Shown: positions 26,349-35,627, counted from the first letter of the stretch. The stretch: 37,623 bases of DNA from an uncultured Pelagibacteraceae bacterium (GCA_902611145.1 CACLYO010000010.1:1-37623), one strand, 5' to 3'. A program made the numbers and translations. Notes: a model not told the origin generated them from the sequence alone.

Positions 26349-28976
26349 ATGAGTTCTGATAAATATAATCATTCTGAAGTAGAAAATCGTATTTATAAAT
26401 ATTGGGAAAAGAACAATCTTTTTAAACCCAAGAAGAACAAAAAAAAATTTTCTATTGTTATACCCCCACCCAATGTAACTGGAAGTTTGCACATGGGCCA
26501 TGCTCTAAATAATTCTATCCAGGATTTATTAACTCGTTTTCATAGAATGAATAATTATGAAACTTTATGGCAACCAGGTACAGATCATGCTGGAATAGCA
26601 ACTCAGGCACTAGTTGAAAAAAAGTTAGAAAATGAAGGTATTAAAAAAACTGACCTTGGAAGAGAAGAATTTATTAAAAAAGTTTGGGAGTGGAAAAGTC
26701 AATATGGCGATATAATTATTAATCAGTTAAAAAAACTCGGTTGTTCTTGTGATTGGTCACGAAATGCTTTTACGATGGATGAGAATCTTTCGCAAAGCGT
26801 ACTTAAAGTATTTGAAGAACTTTATAAAAAGAAACTTATATATAAGTCAAAAAAATTAGTTAATTGGGATACTGTACTAAAAACAGCTATTTCTGATCTT
26901 GAAGTTGATCAAAGAGAAGTAAATTCAAAATTATATCATATTAAATATCCAATAATTGGAACTAGTGAATTTATAACTATAGCTACAACAAGACCTGAAA
27001 CTATGCTTGGTGATACAGCTATTGCTGTAAACCCAAAGGATAAAAGATATAAAAAATACAAAGGTAAAGTAGTAACTATTCCTTTAGTAGAAAGAAAAAT
27101 AAATATTATTTTTGATGACTATGCAGATCCTGAACAAGGAACTGGTGCTGTAAAAATTACACCCGCACATGATTTTAATGATTATGATGTTGGAAAAAGA
27201 AATAAATTAGAAATAATAAATATACTTACTGAAGATGGTAAAATTAATAAAAATGCTCCAAGTGAATATCAAGGTTTAGATAGATTTGATGCTAGAAAAA
27301 AAATTTTAGAAGATCTTTCAAATTTAGGTTTTTTAGTTAAAGAAGAAAACACTAAAAATAAAGTTCCATATGGTGACAGATCTAATTCTGTAATTGAACC
27401 ATTTTTAACAGAACAATGGTTTGTTGATGCAAAGAAATTATCAATTAAAGCAAAAAAAATTGTTAAATCAAAAAAGACTAATTTTTTTCCAAACAATTGG
27501 TCCAAGACATATTTTCAGTGGATGAATAATATTGAGCCATGGTGTGTATCAAGGCAACTTTGGTGGGGACATCAAATACCTGCATGGTACGGACCTGATA
27601 AAAAAATCTTTGTTGCTACTAATGAAAAAGATGCACAAAAAAGAGCTAATAAATTTTATAAAAAAAATGTTACTTTAGTTAGAGATCCAGATGTACTTGA
27701 TACTTGGTTTTCATCTGGCTTATGGGCTTTTGCTACACTAGGTTGGCCATCAAAAAATGAATATTTGAAAAAGTTTTATCCAACATCAGTTTTAGTTACA
27801 GGTTTTGATATTATTTTCTTTTGGGTTGCAAGAATGATTATGTTTGGAATGGAATTTTTAAATAAAGAACCTTTTAAAGATATTTATGTCCATGCCTTAG
27901 TAAGAGATGAAAAAGGACAAAAAATGTCTAAATCAAAAGGAAATGTTATTGATCCTTTAGATTTAATTAATAAATATAGTGCAGATGCATTAAGATTTAC
28001 TTTACTATCAATGGCTTCTCCAGGTCGTGATGTTAAATTGTCAGAGGAAAGAGTAAAAGGATATAGAAATTTTTTAAATAAGCTGTGGAATGCGAATAAT
28101 TTTTTAATCCATAACAAATGCAGTTTTAAGAAGATTAAAAAAGCACCAAAAGCCAAAGTCAACATCAATAAATGGATACATTTTGAATTAATAGAGACTA
28201 AAAAAATAGTAGAAAAAAACATTAAAGATTATCGTTTCGACGAAGCATCTAGAAACATATATCAATTTGTATGGCATTCTTATTGTGATTGTTATTTAGA
28301 GTTATCAAAAACAATTTTATTTTCTGATAATAAAAAAGACATTTTAGAAACAAAAGAAATGGCAAGTTATGTTTTTAAAGAAATATTAGTATTATTACAT
28401 CCATTTATACCATTCATAACCGAAGAAATTTGGCTAAAAAACAATCTTGATAGTTCAAATAAAAATTTTTTAATGCTGGCAAATTGGCCAGATGAAAAAG
28501 TTAATAAAGATAAGAGCAGTAAAGATGTTGAATATTTAATCCATATTATATCTGAAATAAGATCATTTAAAAATGAGCTAAATATAAGTCCGGGTTCCTT
28601 CATTGATGTATCAATGTCTAAGATTGATAAAAAAAACAGAGATTTTTTAAATAAAAATGAAACAGTTCTTAAAAAACTTGGTCGTATTTCTAACTTTTTA
28701 GAAAAAGATATAAATAAGCCATCTGCATCGTTGGTTATAAAAGGCAATGTTTTAAAACTTTATTTTGAAGAAAGTATCGATCTAAATTTAATAAAAGAAA
28801 ATTTATTAAATAAACAAAGTAAATATCAAGTAGAAATAGATAAAATTCACTCTAGATTGAAAAATAAAGACTTTGTTAAGCGTGCACCGAAACATATTGT
28901 TGAACAAGAAAAAACTAATTATAATAACCTACAAAACGATATAAAAAAAATATCACTTACAGTAAAAAGTTTATAA
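26349..28976 (+). CDS. valS: Valyl-tRNA synthetase
   Basis: 875 residues, normal for bacterial ValRS. Class I motifs: [18 protein letters not shown] with HIGH-type HMGH at 48-51, and KMSKSKGN near residue 525. The editing domain (about 190-330) has [17 protein letters not shown] and [33 protein letters not shown] and [12 protein letters not shown] are typical of ValRS. The C terminus is the coiled-coil tRNA-binding arm. First gene of a four-gene plus-strand run; its TAA overlaps the ilvD ATG as TAATG, linking translation of a valine-charging enzyme to a valine-making one. Confidence 0.98.
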   Translation: MSSDKYNHSEVENRIYKYWEKNNLFKPKKNKKKFSIVIPPPNVTGSLHMGHALNNSIQDLLTRFHRMNNYETLWQPGTDHAGIATQALVEKKLENEGIKKTDLGREEFIKKVWEWKSQYGDIIINQLKKLGCSCDWSRNAFTMDENLSQSVLKVFEELYKKKLIYKSKKLVNWDTVLKTAISDLEVDQREVNSKLYHIKYPIIGTSEFITIATTRPETMLGDTAIAVNPKDKRYKKYKGKVVTIPLVERKINIIFDDYADPEQGTGAVKITPAHDFNDYDVGKRNKLEIINILTEDGKINKNAPSEYQGLDRFDARKKILEDLSNLGFLVKEENTKNKVPYGDRSNSVIEPFLTEQWFVDAKKLSIKAKKIVKSKKTNFFPNNWSKTYFQWMNNIEPWCVSRQLWWGHQIPAWYGPDKKIFVATNEKDAQKRANKFYKKNVTLVRDPDVLDTWFSSGLWAFATLGWPSKNEYLKKFYPTSVLVTGFDIIFFWVARMIMFGMEFLNKEPFKDIYVHALVRDEKGQKMSKSKGNVIDPLDLINKYSADALRFTLLSMASPGRDVKLSEERVKGYRNFLNKLWNANNFLIHNKCSFKKIKKAPKAKVNINKWIHFELIETKKIVEKNIKDYRFDEASRNIYQFVWHSYCDCYLELSKTILFSDNKKDILETKEMASYVFKEILVLLHPFIPFITEEIWLKNNLDSSNKNFLMLANWPDEKVNKDKSSKDVEYLIHIISEIRSFKNELNISPGSFIDVSMSKIDKKNRDFLNKNETVLKKLGRISNFLEKDINKPSASLVIKGNVLKLYFEESIDLNLIKENLLNKQSKYQVEIDKIHSRLKNKDFVKRAPKHIVEQEKTNYNNLQNDIKKISLTVKSL

Positions 28977-30694
28977 TGCCAAAATTTAATAAAAAAAAAT
29001 TACCTAGTAGACATACTTCCGTTGGACCCGATAAAGCTCCTCAAAGATCATTTTATTATGCAATGAATTTAACAGAGAAAGATGTAGCCAAACCTTTCGT
29101 TGGAGTTGTATCTACATGGAATGAAGCAGCGCCATGCAATATTGCTTTAATGAGACAAGCTCAATCTGTTAAAAAAGGCGTTCATCAAGGAGGAGGGACT
29201 CCAAGAGAATTTTGCACAATCACAGTTACAGATGGTATTGCAATGGGACATGAGGGAATGAAATCTTCTTTAATTTCAAGAGACGTTATTGCTGACTCTA
29301 CAGAACTAACAGTAAGAGGGCATTGTTATGATGCTCTAGTTGGAGTTGCAGGATGTGATAAATCGTTACCAGGATTAATGATGGCAATGGTACGTTTAAA
29401 TGTTCCAAGTGTTTTTATTTATGGTGGATCAATATTACCAGGTAGATTTAATGGAAAAGATGTAACTGTAGTTGATGTGTTTGAAGGTGTTGGAAAATAT
29501 TCTTCAGGAAAAATGACAGAACACGCATTAAGAAAATTAGAATTAGTTGCATGCCCAAGCGCTGGAGCATGTGGCGGACAATTTACCGCTAATACTATGG
29601 CATGTGTTTCTGAAGCAATTGGTTTAGCTTTACCTTATTCAGCAGGAACACCTGCGCCATATGAACAAAGGGATAAGTATGCATTACAAAGTGGTAAAGC
29701 AGTAATGAATTTATTAAAAAGAAATATAAGACCAAGAGATATTGTTACTCGTAAATCATTAGAAAATGCAGCAACTATTGTAGCAGCTACAGGAGGATCT
29801 ACAAATGCAGCTTTACATTTACCTGCTTTAGCAAATGAAATAGGAATTAAATTTGATTTAATGGATGTTGCTAAAATATTTAAAAAAACTCCGTACTTAG
29901 CTGATTTAAAACCAGGTGGAAAATATGTTGCAAAAGATATGTGGAAAGCTGGAGGCGTTCCGATGCTTTTAAAAACTTTACTTGATGGTGGCTATATACA
30001 CGGCAACTGTATGACAGTGACTGGTAAAACAATGAGAGAAAATTTAAGAAAAGTTAAATTTAATCCAAAACAAAAAGTTATGCGAAAGTATAATAATCCT
30101 TTATCGCCAGATGGAGGAGTAGTGGGTCTTAAAGGTAATTTAGCTCCCGAAGGTGCAATTGTAAAAGTAGCTGGATTAAAAAAATTACAGTTTACAGGTA
30201 GAGCAAGATGTTTTGATACAGAAGAGGCTGCTTATAAAGCTGTTAAAAATAGAAAATACAAAGATGGAGATATCATAATAATTAGATACGAAGGACCAAA
30301 AGGTGGACCTGGTATGAGAGAAATGCTTCAAACAACAGGTGCAATTTATGGTCAAGGTAAAGGAGAAAAAGTTGCATTAATTACTGATGGAAGATTTTCA
30401 GGAGCAACAAGAGGTTTCTGTATTGGTCATGTTGGACCTGAGGCCTCTGTAGGAGGTCCCATAGCATTACTTAGAAATGGAGACATTATAGATCTAGATG
30501 CTAAGAAAGGCACAATTAACGTTCGTCTTTCTAAAAAAGAATTAGCAAAGAGACGTAAAAAGTGGAAACCGAAAAAAATGAACTTTGGTAATGGAACACT
30601 ATGGAAATATGCACAAACTGTTGGACCAGCTTACTTAGGTGCTCCTACACATCCTGGTGGTAAAAACGAAGTTAGGGTTTACGCAGATATTTAA
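28976..30694 (+). CDS. ilvD: Dihydroxy-acid dehydratase
   Basis: 572 residues, of the IlvD/Edd family in its shorter form. Dehydrates the dihydroxy acids to the 2-keto acids that give valine and isoleucine (and leucine and pantothenate indirectly). Candidate iron-sulphur ligands Cys54 (APCN), Cys127 (GCDKSLPG) and Cys199 ([13 protein letters not shown]) are in the expected places. Other motifs: [63 protein letters not shown]-like region (split), ending with [14 protein letters not shown]. Arabinonate and related sugar-acid dehydratases share the fold, but the overall pattern is IlvD. Coupled to valS by TAATG and to the next gene the same way. Confidence 0.95.
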   Translation: MPKFNKKKLPSRHTSVGPDKAPQRSFYYAMNLTEKDVAKPFVGVVSTWNEAAPCNIALMRQAQSVKKGVHQGGGTPREFCTITVTDGIAMGHEGMKSSLISRDVIADSTELTVRGHCYDALVGVAGCDKSLPGLMMAMVRLNVPSVFIYGGSILPGRFNGKDVTVVDVFEGVGKYSSGKMTEHALRKLELVACPSAGACGGQFTANTMACVSEAIGLALPYSAGTPAPYEQRDKYALQSGKAVMNLLKRNIRPRDIVTRKSLENAATIVAATGGSTNAALHLPALANEIGIKFDLMDVAKIFKKTPYLADLKPGGKYVAKDMWKAGGVPMLLKTLLDGGYIHGNCMTVTGKTMRENLRKVKFNPKQKVMRKYNNPLSPDGGVVGLKGNLAPEGAIVKVAGLKKLQFTGRARCFDTEEAAYKAVKNRKYKDGDIIIIRYEGPKGGPGMREMLQTTGAIYGQGKGEKVALITDGRFSGATRGFCIGHVGPEASVGGPIALLRNGDIIDLDAKKGTINVRLSKKELAKRRKKWKPKKMNFGNGTLWKYAQTVGPAYLGAPTHPGGKNEVRVYADI

Positions 30695-31899
30695 TGAAAA
30701 TTAGACCTGTTATATTATGTGGTGGTGCAGGTACAAGACTTTGGCCAAACCAAAAAAACCATCAAGCTAAGCAATTTATCGATTTTGGCGGCTGGACATT
30801 AATTAAAAAAACCTTAGAAAGAATTAAAAATCCAATTTTTGATTACCCAATAATAAGTACAAATTTAAAATATCTAAGAGAGGTAAGACAATCTCTTAAA
30901 AAATCTAGAATAAAAAAATACAAAATAGTCTTAGAGCCGGCAAAAAAGAATACAGCTCCTGCAATATTAGCTTCTGCTTTAATAAAGGATATTCCTTTAA
31001 AACAACCTTTAATGTATTTTGCTGCTGATCATTTAATTGAAAAATCAAACATACTAAATAAGTCTATAAATAAAAATAAGAAGAATTTAGATGAAAAAAA
31101 TGTCTTTATTTTTGGTATTAAACCAACCAATCCATCGAGCGAATATGGATATTTTATAACTAAAAAAGTTAAGAATAATATTAATAAAGTTACTAAATTT
31201 ATTGAAAAGCCAAATTATTCAAGAGCAAAACAAGTCATTAAAAAAAAAGGTTATTGGAATTCTGGAATGTTTTTTTTAAGAAAAGATTCAATAATTAATA
31301 ATTTCAAAAAATACCAATCTAAAACTTACAAAAGTTGTTTAGCATCAGTAAATAAAGCTAAGTATAGAAACAATACTTATTATCTAAACAAATCATTATT
31401 TGTTAAATCTGTAGAAAAGTCTTTTGATTATGCAATTTTAGAAAAAACCAAAAACATTAATGCTATTAAACTTGATATTCCTTGGTCAGATTTAGGAAGT
31501 TGGAGGGAAATATCTAAAATTTATAATAAAGATAAAGCTAAATACTTTAAAAAAAAGAACGTTTATTACAGACCTTGGGGACGATATGTTAATTTATTTG
31601 AAGGTAAGAGCTTTTTAGTGAAGGAACTTATAGTTAAAGCAAAATCATCAATAAGCCTTCAAAAACATCATCATAGATCAGAACATTGGATGATTACTCA
31701 AGGTAAACCAAAAATAACAATAAATAAAAATAAATTTTACAAAAAACCTTTTGAATCAGTTTTTATTCCAACTGGTGCTATTCATAGAATAGAAAATAAC
31801 TTTAAAAAATCTGTTAAAATTTTAGAAATTCAAACAGGGCCTATTTTAAAAGAAACAGATATAGTTAGATATCAAGATATCTACGGAAGAATAAAATAA
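30694..31899 (+). CDS. manC: Mannose-1-phosphate guanylyltransferase / mannose-6-phosphate isomerase-type protein
   Basis: 401 residues. N-terminal nucleotidyltransferase with the pyrophosphorylase signature LCGGAGTRLWPNQKN at about residues 8-22 and QAKQFIDFGG; later EPAKKNTAPAI, YFAADHLI, FGIKPTNPSSEYGY, VTKFIEKPNYSRAK, WNSGMFFLR, SFDYAILEKT and IPWSDLGSW, all typical of GDP-mannose pyrophosphorylases. The C-terminal cupin (about 290-395), with RPWGRYVNLFEG, ISLQKHHHRSEHWMITQG and IPTGAIHRIEN, is the type II isomerase domain. It is shorter than the usual 470-480 residues, mainly in linker regions. Probable role: GDP-mannose supply for surface glycans. TAATG overlap with ilvD. Confidence 0.9.
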   Translation: MKIRPVILCGGAGTRLWPNQKNHQAKQFIDFGGWTLIKKTLERIKNPIFDYPIISTNLKYLREVRQSLKKSRIKKYKIVLEPAKKNTAPAILASALIKDIPLKQPLMYFAADHLIEKSNILNKSINKNKKNLDEKNVFIFGIKPTNPSSEYGYFITKKVKNNINKVTKFIEKPNYSRAKQVIKKKGYWNSGMFFLRKDSIINNFKKYQSKTYKSCLASVNKAKYRNNTYYLNKSLFVKSVEKSFDYAILEKTKNINAIKLDIPWSDLGSWREISKIYNKDKAKYFKKKNVYYRPWGRYVNLFEGKSFLVKELIVKAKSSISLQKHHHRSEHWMITQGKPKITINKNKFYKKPFESVFIPTGAIHRIENNFKKSVKILEIQTGPILKETDIVRYQDIYGRIK

Positions 31900-31918
31900 T
31901 TTTTTACAATTTATATTG

Positions 31919-32758
31919 ATGGATAATAATGTTTTTTTAATAGTGTTATTTGCATCAGCCATGCATGCTATTTGGAATGGAATGGTAAAAAATCATTCTG
32001 ATAAGGCTATAGCTATCTCAGGTATTGTATTTGGCCGACTTCCTTTATCATTAATAGCAATTATATTATTACCATTACCAAGTGCTGAAAGCCTTCCTTA
32101 CATGCTTGTAAGTGTTATTATCCATCAAGGCTATCAATGGTTTCTATTAAGTTCTTATGAGATTGGTGACTTAACTAAAGTATATCCTATTGCGCGTGGA
32201 ACAGGACCACTCGTTGCTACAGTTATTTCAATTTTTATTTTAGGATTGGTTCTTGATAATTTAATTATTTTATCTATTTGTTTAATTTGTGCTGGTATAA
32301 TATTTTTAAGTATATTTGATAGATCTTACAAAAATCACAAAATAATTAAATATTCGTTATTAACAGGTTTATGTATTGGCTTGTATTCAATTACCGATGG
32401 ATATGGAGCTAGAATTAGCTTGTCAGCTATATCATTTGTAAGTTGGACTTTTATTATAAATGCATTGTTTTTTCCTCTCATTATAAGTTTTAAAAATGAA
32501 AAAAATATAATTGAAAGAGTTAAAAAAAATGGAAAAAAAATGTTCTTTATTGGGGGTTCCTTAGATTATTTAACATACATGATAGTAGTCTGGGCATTTA
32601 CAAAAGCCCCAATTCCTATGGTAGGAGCTCTAAGAGAAAGTAGCATATTTTTCTCAATATTTATTGGGTATTTCTTTTTAAAAGAAAAGATTACTCCAGC
32701 TAAGATATTCTCGATTATATTAATCCTAGCTGGAGTTATCGGTTTAAATCTATTTTAA
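31919..32758 (+). CDS. EamA/DMT-superfamily transporter
   Basis: 279 residues from the ATG at 31919 (a TTG one codon upstream is the alternative). About ten hydrophobic segments in two EamA repeats: SAMHAIWNGMVKNHSDK opens the first, with YQWFLLSSYEIGDLTKVYPIARGTGPLVA ending it; the second has TDGYGARISL, VVWAFTKAPIPMVGALRESSIFF and FLKEKITPAKIFSIILILAGVIGLNLF. The YPIARG-P and AP-P-VGALRE-S motifs are the usual substrate-pathway signatures. Inner-membrane exporter of metabolites, substrate unknown. It runs tail to tail into the PiT-like gene with a 4-bp overlap. Confidence 0.88.
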   Translation: MDNNVFLIVLFASAMHAIWNGMVKNHSDKAIAISGIVFGRLPLSLIAIILLPLPSAESLPYMLVSVIIHQGYQWFLLSSYEIGDLTKVYPIARGTGPLVATVISIFILGLVLDNLIILSICLICAGIIFLSIFDRSYKNHKIIKYSLLTGLCIGLYSITDGYGARISLSAISFVSWTFIINALFFPLIISFKNEKNIIERVKKNGKKMFFIGGSLDYLTYMIVVWAFTKAPIPMVGALRESSIFFSIFIGYFFLKEKITPAKIFSIILILAGVIGLNLF

Positions 32759-33720
32759 AACCAATTGTTTGGAATAATTATATAGTGAATAGCAAGAACT
32801 ATTCCAACCGATACACTTAATCCAAAGATCATTTTAAGAAAGTCTTTTCCAATTAATGGGAAAACATATTTAAATTTATAATCCTTGTTCATCGTTGAAA
32901 TTGCTAATTCTCTACCGCATAATAAACCAACAAATACCCATGTCGTTGACATTGGTAAATCGTTTAGTTCTTTAAAGTAGAATAATACACCAGCATAAAT
33001 TACGTTAATAATTGTAGCTGATCTAGCATATCTTGTTCCTGTTTTTTCAAGTACAACTTTTTGTATTGGTCCACCTTGAATATAGAAAATGTAAAATAAC
33101 AATCCAGTAAAGTAAGCCATTACAATTAAAAGCAATGTTAAATCTAACTGTCTAGGTAGATATACTGCAATATTAGCTACATCGTGAGATAACCAAACCC
33201 ACCACAACCAACCTGATGAAATCCAAACAGCATTTCTCCAAAAGCCAATATATTTTTCATCAACTTCATCTAACTTTTCATTGATAAATTTTGATACAAC
33301 TATCCAAGCAATATATGCAACCATTGCTGCCAAACCATAGCCAACTACACTTTTTAAAAGCATTTTTTCAAGCACAACTGTTGAAGCAAATGCTGAAAGA
33401 ACTAAGAAAGTAGTAGATACTGGTATTCCTATTCTTGTTAATAATAATAGTATTGCAGGTGCTACTGCATGATACCATTGAATTTCTTGATAAGGTATTC
33501 TAGTTAATCTTCCATAAGAAATATCACCATCATACGCATACCATCCCCATGCTAACGCAAAAATCATAACAGCAGAAGCTGATCCTGCAAGAGTATACCA
33601 TTTAAACCACTTCTTTTTTGAAGCAATAAATGTTCCTAGTGTTTGAATTGAGTCGTTAGCGATTACGCTATAACCGGCAAGGGCAAACCCTATTACCGTA
33701 TATACTAAAGTCATTTCCAT
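32755..33720 (-). CDS. Divergent PiT (PHO4)-superfamily membrane protein, putative phosphate transporter
   Basis: 321 residues, about eight or more transmembrane segments. Two copies of the PiT signature can be seen: repeat 1 has IANDSIQTLGT (20-30; family GANDVANAFGT) and IPVSTTFLVLSAFAS (99-113); repeat 2 has LSHDVANIAVYLPR (177-190) and LPMSTTWVFVGLLCGRELA (255-273). Thus both ND/HD and P-STT motifs of the duplicated PiT core are kept, with His replacing Asn in the second. The known family imports inorganic phosphate with H+ or Na+. The protein is shorter than typical PiT and otherwise diverged, so substrate is inferred. A strong ribosome site (AAAGGAGA) precedes the ATG. Neighbour of an arsC-aquaporin cassette. 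Confidence 0.7.
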   Translation of the reverse strand: MEMTLVYTVIGFALAGYSVIANDSIQTLGTFIASKKKWFKWYTLAGSASAVMIFALAWGWYAYDGDISYGRLTRIPYQEIQWYHAVAPAILLLLTRIGIPVSTTFLVLSAFASTVVLEKMLLKSVVGYGLAAMVAYIAWIVVSKFINEKLDEVDEKYIGFWRNAVWISSGWLWWVWLSHDVANIAVYLPRQLDLTLLLIVMAYFTGLLFYIFYIQGGPIQKVVLEKTGTRYARSATIINVIYAGVLFYFKELNDLPMSTTWVFVGLLCGRELAISTMNKDYKFKYVFPLIGKDFLKMIFGLSVSVGIVLAIHYIIIPNNWF

Positions 33721-33882
33721 TTTTTATCTCCTTTATATTATTGTTTTCGGTTCCTATTGATTCATGACTTAAGTTCTATTTATTCAATGAATAAAAATAT
33801 TACTATCTTTAAATTTATTTATTTTGAGATTTTAAGCTGATTCATCAACATCTAAACTAATTAAGACGAATGTCTACAGTAA
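33721..33882 (-). promoter_or_regulatory. Leader of the PiT-like gene with a 17-bp palindrome
   Basis: A 162-bp gap, large for this window. At 33779-33795 lies a perfect palindrome TTTATTCA-A-TGAATAAA, about 60 bp before the PiT-like ATG, in promoter or operator position. The AAAGGAGA ribosome site ends 6 bp before the ATG. I found no direct repeat matching the PhoB box (CTGTCAT repeats). Confidence 0.45.
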
Positions 33883-34533
33883 TTATTTTATTAATCTTTT
33901 AATTATATACACAGCGACAATAGTACCCAGCAGTTCAGCAATAATATATGTTGGTGTATTTAGGTAATTAATACCAGTAAATGAATCTGTAAAAGTTCTA
34001 GCAATTGCAACTGCTGGATTTGCAAATGATGTAGATGAAGTAAACCAATAACCAGCAGATATATAAGTTGCAACACACGCAGCAACTGTATGTTTTCCAT
34101 CTTTTAATGTAGCAAAAATAATAAAAATAAGACCAAATGTAGCTACTATTTCTGCCAAAAATATATGAAAACCATCTCTACTTTTTGATGATAATTCTAA
34201 AATACTGTGTTCAAAAAAAACGTTAGCCAAAATAACCCCTAAAATACAACCTAAAATTTGTGCAGGAATATAGATTAATAAATCTTTTCCTTTAATTCTT
34301 TTAGTTAAATACATAGATAAACTTACAAAAGGATTTAGATGAGCACCTGAAATATTAGCAAAAGCTGTTATTAGCACAAATAAACCTGCTCCAGTAGCAA
34401 TCGTATTTGCTAATAGTCTAACCGCATTATCATTAGTTAGATTTTCAGCCATTATTCCAGAACCAACAATAACCATTACTAAAAAGCAGCAAGCTATAAA
34501 TTCACCTAAAAAAATTTTATTACTATTCTTCAT
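33883..34533 (-). CDS. MIP-family channel, AqpS-like aquaporin
   Basis: 216 residues with six transmembrane segments in two halves. Starts LGEFIACCFLVMVIVGSGIMAE. The first pore loop reads HLNPFVSLS (Asn67-Pro68-Phe69, so NPF instead of NPA); the second reads FANPAVAIART (NPA at 172-174). The position straight after the second NPA, which is the selectivity-filter Arg in most aquaporins, is Val175; Arg179 lies one turn on. This pattern, together with an overlap of 11 bp with arsC, recalls the ars-operon channel AqpS of Sinorhizobium meliloti, which lets arsenite out of the cell. Water or glycerol transport remains possible. Confidence 0.85.
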   Translation of the reverse strand: MKNSNKIFLGEFIACCFLVMVIVGSGIMAENLTNDNAVRLLANTIATGAGLFVLITAFANISGAHLNPFVSLSMYLTKRIKGKDLLIYIPAQILGCILGVILANVFFEHSILELSSKSRDGFHIFLAEIVATFGLIFIIFATLKDGKHTVAACVATYISAGYWFTSSTSFANPAVAIARTFTDSFTGINYLNTPTYIIAELLGTIVAVYIIKRLIK

Positions 34534-34954
34534 TTTTTATCCAATTAATGATTTTTTTGTTAATAACATTAAATGTATTTGAAATAATGTTATTTTTTTC
34601 GTTTTCATTTGAATTTATTAGTTTAGACACAGGATCTTCAATATCCCAGTGAATAACCTGATCCTTTTTAGGCCAAATAGGGCAAAGTTCATTGTTAGCA
34701 TTATTACAAACTGTAATCACATGATCCATTTTAATTTCACTATTGATAAAAATATCAAAGTTTTTTGATGATAAATTACTTAGATCGTAATTTTTCGTTT
34801 CTAAAAATTTTTTAATATCACTATTTATATTACCTGTAGGATTGCTACCTGCACTATATGCCTTGAATTTACTATTATGTTCATTGTTAATGATAGTTTC
34901 AGCTATGATACTTCTTGCTGAATTACCTGTACAAACAAATAAAATATTTTTCAT
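34523..34954 (-). CDS. arsC: Thioredoxin-type arsenate reductase (low-molecular-weight phosphatase fold)
   Basis: 143 residues. P-loop VCTGNSARS with nucleophile Cys8 and Arg14 (CX5R). Two further cysteines, Cys83 and Cys91 in TVCNNANNELCPIWP, match the resolving pair of pI258-type ArsC, and the following HWDIEDP contains the expected catalytic Asp. These three cysteines separate it from plain tyrosine phosphatases. The enzyme reduces arsenate to arsenite with thioredoxin. It is one base overlapped with the small membrane protein upstream and overlaps the aquaporin by 11 bp. No arsR, arsB or acr3 is found in the window. Confidence 0.9.
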   Translation of the reverse strand: MKNILFVCTGNSARSIIAETIINNEHNSKFKAYSAGSNPTGNINSDIKKFLETKNYDLSNLSSKNFDIFINSEIKMDHVITVCNNANNELCPIWPKKDQVIHWDIEDPVSKLINSNENEKNNIISNTFNVINKKIINWIKNEE

Positions 34955-35175
34955 TAAATTATGATTTTATAAATTCCTATTATAAACAATGGTATTTGTA
35001 ATCCAAAGTTAGTAAGTATCGCTTTATCTTTGCTAATAAATCCAGCGATAGTCCATCCAACAACACCTAATCCGTGAAAGTATATATTTAAAGGATATAT
35101 ATTTAGGTTTGTTAATAGAATACCAACTAAAACTAGAAATGTACTAATCCATTTAAGATATTTCTTAATAAACAT
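34954..35175 (-). CDS. Small membrane protein of unknown function
   Basis: 73 residues, three probable transmembrane segments (about 9-26, 29-46, 53-72) with basic residues at the N terminus (FIKKYLKW) and between segments (ISKDKA). No family recognised. A strong ribosome site (AAAGGAGA) sits directly before the ATG, which supports real translation. It is tightly linked to arsC (one-base overlap, TAATG) and 44 bp from zur, so it belongs to the arsC-aquaporin cassette and may help in metal or metalloid handling, but nothing in the sequence shows a function. Confidence 0.75.
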   Translation of the reverse strand: MFIKKYLKWISTFLVLVGILLTNLNIYPLNIYFHGLGVVGWTIAGFISKDKAILTNFGLQIPLFIIGIYKIII

Positions 35176-35219
35176 TCATTCTCCTTTCAGCTCTTTTAAT
35201 TTAGATTTTAGATAATAAT

Positions 35220-35627
35220 TTATCTACACTTTTTACATAATCCAAAAAACTCAAGATTGTATTTACTATATTTCATACCATCTTTGTCTTTGAAATTAGC
35301 TAAGTATTTAGACAGACCTGCACTACTTATTTCTGTTACTTTTTCGCAAATCTCACAGATTGAAAACGCAGTAGCTTTAGCTACCTGACAACTTGAATTT
35401 TGACATGCTATAAAGGCATTTCGACTTTCAATTTTGTGAATTTTACCAATTTCAACTAATTTATCTAATGCTCGATAAACTTGCAGGGGAGCTTTAATAC
35501 CTTTTTTTTGAACATTAAAAAGTATTGCATAGGCTTTTAATGGTTCAGATGATTTATCAATTAAATCAAAAATAATTTGCTGGTTTTTTGAAAGATTATG
35601 CATTTTATTTACTTTACTGATTCTCAT
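35220..35627 (-). CDS. zur: Zur, Fur-family zinc uptake regulator
   Basis: 135 residues. N-terminal winged helix with PLKAYAILFNVQKKGIKAPLQVYRALDKLVEIGKIHKIES, of which PLQVYRALD-L is the Fur-family recognition helix. The structural zinc site is formed by Cys91 and Cys94 (CEIC) with Cys131 and Cys134 (CKKC). Two more cysteines, Cys75 and Cys80, lie where Zur proteins place regulatory zinc ligands. The gene follows znuB without a single spacer base, and the znuC/znuA gap holds two Zur-type operators, so Zur is favoured over Fur or Mur. With zinc bound it should repress both znu units, including itself. A second ATG at codon 9 is an alternative start. Confidence 0.9.
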   Translation of the reverse strand: MRISKVNKMHNLSKNQQIIFDLIDKSSEPLKAYAILFNVQKKGIKAPLQVYRALDKLVEIGKIHKIESRNAFIACQNSSCQVAKATAFSICEICEKVTEISSAGLSKYLANFKDKDGMKYSKYNLEFFGLCKKCR

